From the NCBI RefSeq assembly GCF_900116195.1, contig NZ_FOZW01000009.1, forward strand, positions 165,541-229,540: DNA of 64,000 bases, given 5' to 3'. This DNA is from Alloyangia pacifica (GTDB taxonomy: Bacteria; Pseudomonadota; Alphaproteobacteria; Rhodobacterales; Rhodobacteraceae). Shown piece after piece: positions 43,157 through 50,465 of this stretch; position 1 is the first letter of the stretch; each line of letters opens with the position of its first letter. The notes under the pieces are model-generated. The model saw nothing but the letters and a program-made list of their open reading frames with translations. It was not told the DNA's origin and made no database searches. The position numbers and the translations under genes were made by a program.

Positions 43157-44225
43157 GGAGATCTGGAACACCCCCGCCTGGCCCCGCTTCCGCCATGACC
43201 CCGCGGTGACAGAGGCCCCCTTGGCCCGCGTCATGGCCCGCCTTGGTGCGATCGACGGGCTGCACGCCGGCCTTACCCCCGAGGAACGCTCGGAAATCTT
43301 CCTGCGGGCGGTGACCGGCGAGGCGCTCGCCAGTTTTGCCATCGAGGGTGCGCCCCTGTCACCTGGCGAGATCGAGGCCTCGGTCGTTGCCTCTCTTGCG
43401 CACCGGCAGGCCCTGCCCCTGCGCCGCAGCGATGCGATTGCAGAGATGATGCTGGAGGCCCGCGCCGGGGAGCCGCCGCTGACGGCGGCCACCCTACAGC
43501 ACTGGCATGATCTTCTCTTCCACGGGATCGAGGTCGAGGACCGCGGCCGATGGCGCAGTTTCGCCATGGAGATCGTGCGCGGCCCCGGCGGGCGACGGGA
43601 GGATGTGCTCTACGTCGCGCCCCCCGCGGACCGCGTGGCAGAGGAGATGGTCCGGTTCCTCGACTGGCTCGAAGCGGATCGGCATCCCCTGCCCTTGCGC
43701 GCCGCTCTCGCGCATCTGTGGTTTGAATCGATCCACCCGTTCTCTGATGGCAATGGCCGGATCGGGCGGGCGATCATGGAGCATGTCTTTGCCCGCGAGG
43801 GGGCGCTGCCTTTCTCCCTGTCCCGTCAGATCGAACGAGACAAGCGCGGCTACTATGCGGCGCTGCAGGCGGGGCGCGAGGTCTCGGGCGATATCATCGA
43901 CGCCACGCCCTTCGTCACCTGGCTGCTGGAGCGGCTCGACGCCGGCGTCACGGAAGCAGAGCGTGAGGCGCGGTTTCTCGTGCGCCGGAATGCGTTTCTC
44001 ACCGCCCATGGGGATCTGCCCGAGAGGCCGCTTGCGGTGCTGCGTCGGCTCTTCCTCGAAGGTGAGGAACGGATTGATCTCGGTCTCTCCGCCGGGCCCT
44101 ATGGCAAGATTGCCCGCGTCTCAGCTGCGACAGCCACGCGGGACCTTGCAGAGCTTGAGCGGCGCGGCGTGGTCACACGCACGCCCCAAGGCGGCCGGTC
44201 GACGCGCTATCTTCTGAACTGGTAG
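43155..44225 (+). CDS. Fic family protein (class II, N-terminal inhibitory helix)
   Basis: A 356-residue Fido-domain protein. The active loop HPFSDGNGRIGR is at 194-205, the full HPFx(D/E)GN(G/K)R consensus, so AMPylation-type nucleotidyl transfer is expected. The inhibitory motif SxxxEG is at 60-65 (SFAIEG), on the N-terminal side, which defines class II Fic proteins that self-inhibit. The first 90 residues match the DUF4172-like region common in this group. The C-terminus (about 285-356) has a winged-helix look (ARVSAATATRDLAELERRGV), suggesting DNA binding. Not paired with a separate antitoxin gene. Located between catabolic genes and parB, on the replicon backbone. Confidence 0.92.
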   Translation: MEIWNTPAWPRFRHDPAVTEAPLARVMARLGAIDGLHAGLTPEERSEIFLRAVTGEALASFAIEGAPLSPGEIEASVVASLAHRQALPLRRSDAIAEMMLEARAGEPPLTAATLQHWHDLLFHGIEVEDRGRWRSFAMEIVRGPGGRREDVLYVAPPADRVAEEMVRFLDWLEADRHPLPLRAALAHLWFESIHPFSDGNGRIGRAIMEHVFAREGALPFSLSRQIERDKRGYYAALQAGREVSGDIIDATPFVTWLLERLDAGVTEAEREARFLVRRNAFLTAHGDLPERPLAVLRRLFLEGEERIDLGLSAGPYGKIARVSAATATRDLAELERRGVVTRTPQGGRSTRYLLNW

Positions 44226-44503
44226 GTTTCAGTGGCGCCTTGGGGACTTACCAGAGGCGCCGGCCTTTGAATCGACCATGGCCAACCAAAAGACATGCAG
44301 AGCATGTCGAGCCCCCGAAGCTGTCCCCGCGGGGACACCTCGGTTCGTAGCGCAACCTTTTCCTCCCGGGAACTCGGTGTCAGGGCGTCTTCGCGAGCCG
44401 TTGGGGCTCGGACCGTGCCCTACGTCCCCGATCTCTGTCCCCGCTGTCCCCGCGGGGACAGAGATATTTCGACAGCAGCGCCGCCCGTGTCGGCAAAGAA
44501 AAA

Positions 44504-44527
44504 CCCCTGTCCCCGCGGGGACAGGGG
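44504..44527 (-). terminator. Rho-independent terminator of parAB built on the repeat
   Basis: The third palindrome copy is extended by CCCC/GGGG to a perfect 24-bp palindrome and, reading on the minus strand, is followed by TTTTTCTTT, 27 bp after the parB stop. It has the shape of an intrinsic terminator and contains a full copy of the repeated binding site. Confidence 0.7.
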
Positions 44528-44554
44528 TCGGGCCCTGGCGTATGACGCCGCGGC

Positions 44555-45664
44555 TCAGTCGTCGAGCGCGGACATGAAAGCCGCGACGGCGGCTTCGAGC
44601 CGGTGGCGGTCGATGCTGGAGAAATCGCGCTCCATCGCCAGCTCCACCTTCCCGTCGCGCGCCGCGCAGCGGACTGTCCCCGCGGGGACAGTGCAGCGCA
44701 GCGTGGTCTTCGCGGCGGCATTGGCGCTCGCACCCTTGGGTTTCGGGCCGGCCTTGGGTGCCGATTTCAGCGCGTCGTTCAGCCGGGCAACCTCGTAGTC
44801 GGACGAGACCTTGCCCTGGCCCGCCAGCATCTCGCGCAGCCCCTCGGCAAAGCCCTCCTCATCGCCAATGCGCTTGACCAGGTCGAGACCCAGCTTGCGC
44901 GGGATCGCCTCGGCGTGGCGCAGATCGTTGCCGAGCTCTTCGAGCAGCGTCGCGAAATGCCGGATGTAGCTGCGCTTCTGCCGCCCGGCGGAGGCGTAGA
45001 GCAGCGCGATCGCCTCGTCGATGTCGGTGGTCTCGGTGTTCGGATCGCGGGCGAAGGCCAGCGCCAGCTGCGCCATCTCGGCAAAGGAGATGCCGCGGCG
45101 CACCAGGTTCTCGTCGACCATCTTGCGGTAGAGACCGACCAGCGCCTCACCCGAGGCGACCAGCCCCGCGGGGATGCGGGCATAGGTCTCGTCGCCGGTC
45201 TCGGCGTAGAGCTCGCGATAGGCCGAGAGGCGGCGGAAGCCCTGCACCAGTTCGTAATGGTCGCCCACCGGCTCGACGCGGATCGGGTTCGACAGGCCGA
45301 CTTCGCGGATCGAGGCCTTCAGTTCCTCGATCTCCGGATCCGGCCCGGCGGCGCGGTCGCGGGTCAGCTTGGTGGTCAGCACCGCGTCGATCGGCACCAG
45401 GTCGGTGATCAGCCCGGCCCGCTTCAGCCGCACGTAGTCATGCGCCAGCCGGTCGTTCTCCTCGCGGATGGCGCGCTCGACCTCTGCGCGGTCGCGCAGC
45501 GCCTCGGCGTTCTCCGAGATCGCCGCCGCCATCGGGCCACGTCGTGTCCCCGCGGGGACAGGGGCGCGGGCGGGTTCCTCGGCATTGGGCTTGCGCCCGC
45601 CACCCGTGTAGACCCCGTCGGGCGTTTCGGGAAAATCGATGTCGAAACCGCGTCGCTTGCTCAT
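44555..45664 (-). CDS. parB: ParB-family plasmid partition protein
   Basis: A 369-residue protein with the ParB/Spo0J core: LVPIDAVLTTKLTRDRAAG, then EEIEELKASIREVGLSNPIRV-type sequence (EELKASIREVGLSNPIRVEP), the CTP-motif-like LVQGFRRLSAYREL (GFRRL in place of GERR), DENLVRRGISFAEMAQLALA (the ENLxRxxL box 2) and an HTH around YASAGRQKRSYIRHFATLLE. It should load at palindromic centromere sites and partner ParA. Its ATG overlaps the parA stop (ATGA). Two palindrome copies lie inside it (VPAGT at about 36-40 and 326-330), in regions outside the conserved domains. Confidence 0.92.
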   Translation of the reverse strand: MSKRRGFDIDFPETPDGVYTGGGRKPNAEEPARAPVPAGTRRGPMAAAISENAEALRDRAEVERAIREENDRLAHDYVRLKRAGLITDLVPIDAVLTTKLTRDRAAGPDPEIEELKASIREVGLSNPIRVEPVGDHYELVQGFRRLSAYRELYAETGDETYARIPAGLVASGEALVGLYRKMVDENLVRRGISFAEMAQLALAFARDPNTETTDIDEAIALLYASAGRQKRSYIRHFATLLEELGNDLRHAEAIPRKLGLDLVKRIGDEEGFAEGLREMLAGQGKVSSDYEVARLNDALKSAPKAGPKPKGASANAAAKTTLRCTVPAGTVRCAARDGKVELAMERDFSSIDRHRLEAAVAAFMSALDD

Positions 45665-46965
45665 GCCTCATCCTCCAGCTTGTCCCAGGCCACCTGGACG
45701 TGGGTGCGGAATTCCTCGTAGGCGCGGTCGAAGGAGGCGCGCGCCCGGCGCCATGTTTCCCGCGTCATCTCGCGGTAGTCGATCTCGTAGATCGAGCTCA
45801 GGAAGCGCCCGGACTGTTCGACCGCGCGGGTCATCTCGATCGGGTGCTCGGTCATTCTCTCGTCCCAGACCTTCATGAAGGCCTGCCGCATCGCGCGGTG
45901 CAATTCATTGCCGGTCTCGTAGCGCGTGAGCAGGAAGCGCACGTCAAGGAAAGCCTTCGGCAGGGTGAGTGTCCCCGCGGGGACAATCCCCTCGAAGCCC
46001 GACAGATCGCCGAGGGCCTCCGAAAGCTGGCCGATGAAGGAGGTGGTGGAGTCATACTCCCAGTAGCCGGGGCCGGACGGGATGTAGAGCATGTCGGCGG
46101 CGAAGACCGCGTTCATGCTCTGATAGCCGATCGCCGGCGGGCAGTCGAAGACGACGAGGTCGTAGGCGTCGGGCGGCAGGCTGTCGAGGTAGCGGCTGAC
46201 GGCGGCGAAGAACGACCACTCGGGGTTGAGGTGCCGGTACTGCGCCGAGGCGAACTCGACGAAGGCGGCGTTGGCGCAGCTGGGCACGATGTCGATCGTC
46301 GGCCAGGAGGTCGGCTTGATGAAGTCGGCGGCGCGCAGGTCGCGCAGGCCCATCGAGGTGATCGCCTCGGGCAGGCGGCGCTGGGGCAGGGCGGAGCCAC
46401 TCTCGGCCCCGCGGGTCGCGGCGTTCATCCGGTCGGTCTCGCGGATCAGGTCCCGGGCCATGATGCCCCAGACGGTGTAATCCTCGGTGATGTCCGACAG
46501 ACCCATGGAGTGGCTGAGCGTCGCCTGCGGGTCGAAGTCGACGCAGAGCACCCGGTAGCCGTCGAGCGCGGCGGCATGGGCGAAGTGCAGGGCGACGGTG
46601 GACTTGCCGGCGCCGCCCTTGAAGTTCGAGATGGCGACGCGGAAGGCCCGCTTGTTCGCCGGACGGTAGGGCATCAGGCTCTTGCGGTTGACCTTCAGCT
46701 TGCGGCGGATCTCGTTGATCTCTTCGAGCGAGTACCAGCGCTGGCGGCCGTCTTCCTCGACCAGCCCCTGCGGCAGGTGAGGGTCGGCGGCCATGCGACC
46801 GCGCAGCGTGGACTGGTTGACCTGCAGGATCAGCTCGGCCACCTCCCAGCTCGAGAAGCGGCGCAGGGTCTTTTCCATCTCGGGCGAGAAGGTCTGCTGC
46901 CGGATCCATCCCTGCATCTTCAGCGACTGCGCCTGCAGCCGCGCAAGGTCTTCATGTGTGAACAT
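45661..46965 (-). CDS. parA: ParA-family plasmid partition ATPase
   Basis: A 434-residue ParA of the large, HTH-containing type (P1/RepA-like length). The deviant Walker A KGGAGKST is at 116-123, with DFDPQATLSHSMGL and YDLVVFDCPPAIGYQSMNAV downstream. The N-terminal 110 residues carry a DNA-binding region (RWYSLEEINEIRRKL), so it probably autoregulates. The ATG at 46965 has AGGAGG just upstream, and a palindrome copy (46975-46990) abuts that site. A longer open frame to 47481 merely translates palindromes. One palindrome lies in the gene near residue 330. Confidence 0.93.
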   Translation of the reverse strand: MFTHEDLARLQAQSLKMQGWIRQQTFSPEMEKTLRRFSSWEVAELILQVNQSTLRGRMAADPHLPQGLVEEDGRQRWYSLEEINEIRRKLKVNRKSLMPYRPANKRAFRVAISNFKGGAGKSTVALHFAHAAALDGYRVLCVDFDPQATLSHSMGLSDITEDYTVWGIMARDLIRETDRMNAATRGAESGSALPQRRLPEAITSMGLRDLRAADFIKPTSWPTIDIVPSCANAAFVEFASAQYRHLNPEWSFFAAVSRYLDSLPPDAYDLVVFDCPPAIGYQSMNAVFAADMLYIPSGPGYWEYDSTTSFIGQLSEALGDLSGFEGIVPAGTLTLPKAFLDVRFLLTRYETGNELHRAMRQAFMKVWDERMTEHPIEMTRAVEQSGRFLSSIYEIDYREMTRETWRRARASFDRAYEEFRTHVQVAWDKLEDEA

Positions 46966-47196
46966 CCTGCCTCCTGTCCCCGCGGGGACGCCTCTTGTTG
47001 TCGCGCCACTGCGGGCGCTTTGCCTCTGTCCCCGCGGGGACACTCTATGCTTCTGTCCCCGCGGGGACGCTTCCGATCTGCCTGTCCCCGCGGGGACACC
47101 CGGCTTCACCTCGGTCCCCACAGCCTCGCAGCCGCCGTGTCCCCGCGGGGACAGCCTGTTGCGGAGGGCCGGGGTGTCGCTGTCCCCGCGGGGACA

Positions 47197-47720
47197 GATG
47201 GTGCGAAACTCCGGGACGCAAATTTTCGATGCTCCGGAATTTACGCCGAATTTGCATTCAAGGCAAAAGCTAATAGTCTCTAAACGCAGGATCCGCCATT
47301 TTGCGTGTCTCCAGTGCCCAAAGGCCTCCCACGCTGGCGAAAGCCCGAGTCGCAAGGGTCTGAGTCGATTCGAAGAATCGCGAGTCGTTCCGGGCCGTTG
47401 GGGCCGAATAATGGGGGACAGGATCCGGGCCCCCGCTACATATTGGGGGACATTTTTCGCCCAATGGGGGACACCCAGCATGTCCCCCTATACCAGAATA
47501 CCTATTTTTTCATTCGAAAAAGGGTAAGGGTCCAGGACCCGAACCTGCCACCGCTTGACAGAATCGAGAAACCGGACGCAAATAGTCCAAGGTTGGGAAA
47601 GAGCGTTGCGTTTTCGTCGAAAGCACCGCACGCTGTCCCCGGCAAACACGCAACGGGCCGTCAGAGCCTGTAGACTTCGAGGCACCGCAGACAGGCGGGG
47701 ACAGAGCGAGGGGCAGCATC
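47197..47720. other. Probable replication origin/control region between parA and the replicase
   Basis: This 520-bp stretch holds no gene. It contains three direct TGGGGGACA copies (47412-47420, 47444-47452, 47465-47473) and an inverted TGTCCCCC (47481-47488). Nearer the replicase there is TGTCCCCG (47634-47641) and GCGGGGACA (47695-47703). These are half-sites of the parAB palindrome. AT-rich segments lie at 47219-47290 and 47489-47530. The combination of iteron-like half-sites, AT-rich DNA and divergent par/rep genes fits an origin. I did not find a clear DnaA box. Confidence 0.6.
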
Positions 47721-48410
47721 ATGCTTGCCACGAAAGCCGTCGGGCGCAATGCCTCGGCGCTGAAATACGATTTGCTCACGGTGATGGGGGCCTTTGCGCT
47801 GGCGCAGGAGAAGGGCCGCCAGGTGCTGGTGCTCCGGCTGATGACGCTGGTCACCGCGCGCTACAACTGGGCGCGGGACGAGCTGGCGGTGGGGCAGCGC
47901 GAGATCGCCCGGCTCTGGATGGTCGACGAGCGGACGGTGAAACGCGAGATGGCCAAGCTGCGCGCCATGGGCTGGCTGCGGGTCAAACGCCAGGGCGCGC
48001 GGGGCAGGGTGAGCGAGTACTCCCTCGCCATCGACCGCATTCTCGAGGACAGCCGCGGACGCTGGGCCGATGTCGGGCCGGATTTCGAGCTGCGCCTCTC
48101 GGGCAGCGAGGCCGAAGCGCCTGACGAGAAGGTCGTGCCGCTGCCGGTCAAGGGAAAGATCCCGGCGCCGGATCTGGCGGACGAGACCGAGTGGGGCATG
48201 GCGAAGGCACTGCTGCACGCGGAAGACCCGGCGCTCTACGCCGCCTGGGTCGCGGCGCTGCGGCGGGTCGAGAGGGCAGGGGGGCGGCTGGTGCTCGAGG
48301 CGCCGACGCGCTTCCATGCGAGCTATGTCGCCAGCCATCTGACCGGACGGCTGCTGAGCCTCTGCCGCGGCGTGGACGAGGGCATCGACGAGATCAGGGT
48401 CATCGCCTGA
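47721..48410 (+). CDS. DnaA-like plasmid replication initiator
   Basis: A 229-residue protein. The N-terminal half contains a winged-helix-like region, YNWARDELAVGQREIARLWM and VDERTVKREMAKLRAMGWLR, resembling plasmid replicases that bind iterons. The C-terminal part (about 155-229; MAKALLHAEDPALYAAWVAA, GGRLVLEAPTRFHASYVASH, then LTGRLLSLCR) resembles the N-terminal domain of DnaA, which gives this replicase type its name in Rhodobacterales. No ATPase domain is present, as usual for the type. Divergent to parAB with palindromic sites between. GAGGGG lies 8 nt upstream of the ATG. Confidence 0.82.
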   Translation: MLATKAVGRNASALKYDLLTVMGAFALAQEKGRQVLVLRLMTLVTARYNWARDELAVGQREIARLWMVDERTVKREMAKLRAMGWLRVKRQGARGRVSEYSLAIDRILEDSRGRWADVGPDFELRLSGSEAEAPDEKVVPLPVKGKIPAPDLADETEWGMAKALLHAEDPALYAAWVAALRRVERAGGRLVLEAPTRFHASYVASHLTGRLLSLCRGVDEGIDEIRVIA

Positions 48411-48604
48411 CCGCGCCAGCCCCAACTCCGCGCCGGTCGCTCGGTCCCCGCTCATATCGAAATCGCCGGATGGCCTTGCGGATAGCGACGCAAGAACCTT
48501 GGCCGCGCCTTTGGTTTGAGCCAGCGCCTGGCCGATAAGCTGCGGGGTAGGGGCCCCGGCCTTGTTGCGCAAATGCGGCTGGGGATCAATTAAGCGAAGC
48601 CAGC

Positions 48605-49177
48605 ATGATAGTTGGCGGACACGCGCAGATCACCAATTGGTGTAGCTACAATCAGGCATGGCGACAGCGCGGATCGCTGAACGTCTGGTTCGATCCCTCG
48701 ATGCAGGGGGAAGCGACCGCGTCCGGGCAGTGGCTGCCCCGATGCTGCCGGAACTGCTCGCCCAGATCGCGGCGAACGAGGCATCGCCGCCGTCGCGGTT
48801 GAGGGTGCCTACGACACACGCGTTTGCCATGATGCCATTGCGGCCCGTGACGCAGCAGCGATCCCTCCGCCCCGCCGGAATGCCCAGCGATGGACGCCGG
48901 ACGCGGCAGGAGCTCGCGCACGCAACGAGCTCCTGCGAGCATCAAAACAGAGCATCAGAACAGAGCATTAAAACACCGGGGCCGGGCGCTCTGGCGGAAC
49001 TGGAGCGGCGACCACCGGCGCAGCAGGGTCGAGGCGAAAATGGACTGCGTGAAGCTGCTCGGCCAGCGGCTGATGTCCCTTGATCTCGACCGCCAGGTGG
49101 CGGAGGTCCAGACCCGTGTGGTGGTCCTCAACCGCTCTACTGCACTCGGCTTCCCGATGACCGTGGCCGCAGGATGA
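48605..49177 (+). pseudogene. IS5-family transposase remnant (deleted and frameshifted)
   Basis: Three pieces in order match an IS5-type transposase. The N-terminal segment is ITNWCSYNQAWRQRGSLNVW (from 48605). A central part is MLPELLAQIAANE (48742 on), then in another frame GAYDTRVCHDAIAARDAA around 48811-48870. The C-terminal part is GRALWRNWSGDHRRSRVEAK and MDCVKLLGQRLMSLDLDRQV through 49177. A large stretch between first and second pieces, including part of the catalytic core, is gone and frames are broken. Not functional. It separates the replicase from the IclR-controlled catabolic block. Confidence 0.8.
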
Positions 49178-49364
49178 GCGTGCTCGGGCAAGAGGCATTG
49201 CGCTCGCAAGCTGATTTATCCAACAGCGCCGCAGAACGGCTCGCCGGACGATGCAAACGGAGGCCCGGAATGCATAGAGAGCGATCAACTTTCACCGCGG
49301 ACGGTGCCGTGATCGAAGGATTTCTTGACAGGGTTTCAGATCCAAGTAACTCTATCCGAACACA

Positions 49365-49383
49365 AGTATTGCAATGCAATACT
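49365..49383. promoter_or_regulatory. IclR-type operator AGTATTGCAATGCAATACT
   Basis: A perfect 9-1-9 palindrome 34 bp upstream of the TAXI binding-protein ATG. A near-identical site (one mismatched pair) lies before the acyl-CoA ligase gene at 58611-58631, next to the IclR gene, and a degenerate copy at 53589-53605. Confidence 0.7.
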
Positions 49384-49416
49384 ATGTATGAACTAAAAAC
49401 CAACAGGGAATACACG

Positions 49417-50391
49417 ATGAAACAGCTCGCTCTTGCCGCGGCAGTCGCCGTAGCTTCCGTCGGCGCGGTACACGCACAGTCGCTGCTCAGCCACGAGGCC
49501 GTGGACTTTGCCACCGCCAGCCCCTCGGGCACCTGGTACCCGGTCGCGGCCACGCTGTCGGAAATGACCAACGAGGCCTTCGAAGGTCAGCCGATCTCGG
49601 TCGTGCCCGCAGGCGGCGGCGTCAGCAACCCGCTGAGCGTCGGCACCGGCCAGGCCGGTTTCGGCATTTCCTACGCGCCGTTCCTCAAGTTGGCGCAGGA
49701 AGGCGGTAATGACATGTACGCCGAAGGCTTCCCCAAGCTGCGTGCGATTGCCGGCATGACCTGGAACGCGCTGCATATCATCACCGCGGATGACATCGAC
49801 TTCCCCGCGGCGCTGGCCGCAGGTGACCCGCTGGTCATCGGCACCGGCGCGACCGGCTCGACCGAGCAGTTCACCATGGACGAGGTCCTCAAGGCCTACG
49901 ACACCACGCGCGAAGGCGTCACCGAGGCCGGCGGCCGTGTCGAGCTACTGAACACCAGCGGCCGTTCCGATGGTTGGAGCAACCGCCAGTTCGACGTCGT
50001 CAACTTCTTCATCAGCATGCCCGCCTCGGCGGTCACCTCGCTGATGACCACCCGCAGCGATTCCAGGATCCTCGACATCGAGGAAAACGTCGCCCAGCAG
50101 ATGATCGACGACTGGGGAATGGGCCCGATCACCATCCCCGCGGGCACCTACCCGAACCAGGACGAGGACGCGCTGACCGTCGGCATGCCCTACGTCGCCT
50201 TCACCACCGCCGACATGGACGAGGAAATCGTCTACCAGATGGCCAAGGCGGCAGCCGAGGGCCAGGAGCGCCTCGCCAACACGCAATCGACCTTCGCCAG
50301 CTGGGACCCCTCCAAGATGATGGACGGCCTCGGCATCGAGCTGCACGAAGGTGCGAAGCGCTACTACCGCGAGCGCGGCTGGATCGAGTGA
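49417..50391 (+). CDS. TAXI-family TRAP transporter solute-binding protein
   Basis: A 324-residue exported protein with a signal peptide of about 20 residues (ending GAVHAQ). The mature part has FATASPSGTWYPVAATLSEM, ISVVPAGGGVSNPLSVGTGQ and AGFGISYAPFLKLAQEG, with GTGATGSTEQFTMDEVLKAY further on, all typical TAXI elements. Start 49417 has AGGGAA upstream. It belongs to the shorter, standard TAXI size. First gene after the IclR-type palindrome; 74 bp and a hairpin separate it from its fused permease. Confidence 0.92.
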   Translation: MKQLALAAAVAVASVGAVHAQSLLSHEAVDFATASPSGTWYPVAATLSEMTNEAFEGQPISVVPAGGGVSNPLSVGTGQAGFGISYAPFLKLAQEGGNDMYAEGFPKLRAIAGMTWNALHIITADDIDFPAALAAGDPLVIGTGATGSTEQFTMDEVLKAYDTTREGVTEAGGRVELLNTSGRSDGWSNRQFDVVNFFISMPASAVTSLMTTRSDSRILDIEENVAQQMIDDWGMGPITIPAGTYPNQDEDALTVGMPYVAFTTADMDEEIVYQMAKAAAEGQERLANTQSTFASWDPSKMMDGLGIELHEGAKRYYRERGWIE

Positions 50392-50411
50392 TCGGCGTAC
50401 ACGGTAAACAT

Positions 50412-50440
50412 GTCCTGACGCTCCATGTGAGCGCCAGGAC
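50412..50440 (+). terminator. Hairpin between TAXI binding protein and permease genes
   Basis: GTCCTG-A-CGCTC pairs with GAGCG-C-CAGGAC (11 pairs, one A-C mismatch) around a 5-nt loop, 20 bp after the binding-protein stop. No U-tract. Confidence 0.5.
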
Positions 50441-50465
50441 TCTCCATTCAATGAGCGAGTTTTAG

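Larger units (their letters stand above)
44322..47196. repeat. Array of twelve TGTCCCCGCGGGGACA palindromes
   Basis: Perfect copies start at 44322, 44445, 44508, 44675, 45545, 45970, 47027, 47083, 47138 and 47181. Copies with the last A changed to G start at 46975 and 47054. Each is 16 bp. Three lie downstream of parB, two inside parB, one inside parA, one against the parA ribosome-binding site and five in the adjoining intergenic region. Inside genes they are always in the same frame, coding Val-Pro-Ala-Gly-Thr. I see no copies elsewhere in the window. They are likely the partition (parS-like) or copy-control binding sites of this replicon. Confidence 0.9.

Noticed and set aside
43155..44225. 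Fic-antitoxin (class I) pair
   Set aside because: The inhibitory motif is within the Fic protein itself (residues 60-65) and no small antitoxin gene precedes it.
44322..47196. Repeat array as a CRISPR
   Set aside because: Spacing is irregular, repeats are fully palindromic and some lie inside conserved genes; there are no cas genes.
46966..47481. Upstream extension of parA to a 606-residue protein
   Set aside because: The extension is mostly translated palindromes (repeated VPAGT/SPRGQ), has no homology, and a strong AGGAGG precedes the internal ATG at 46965.
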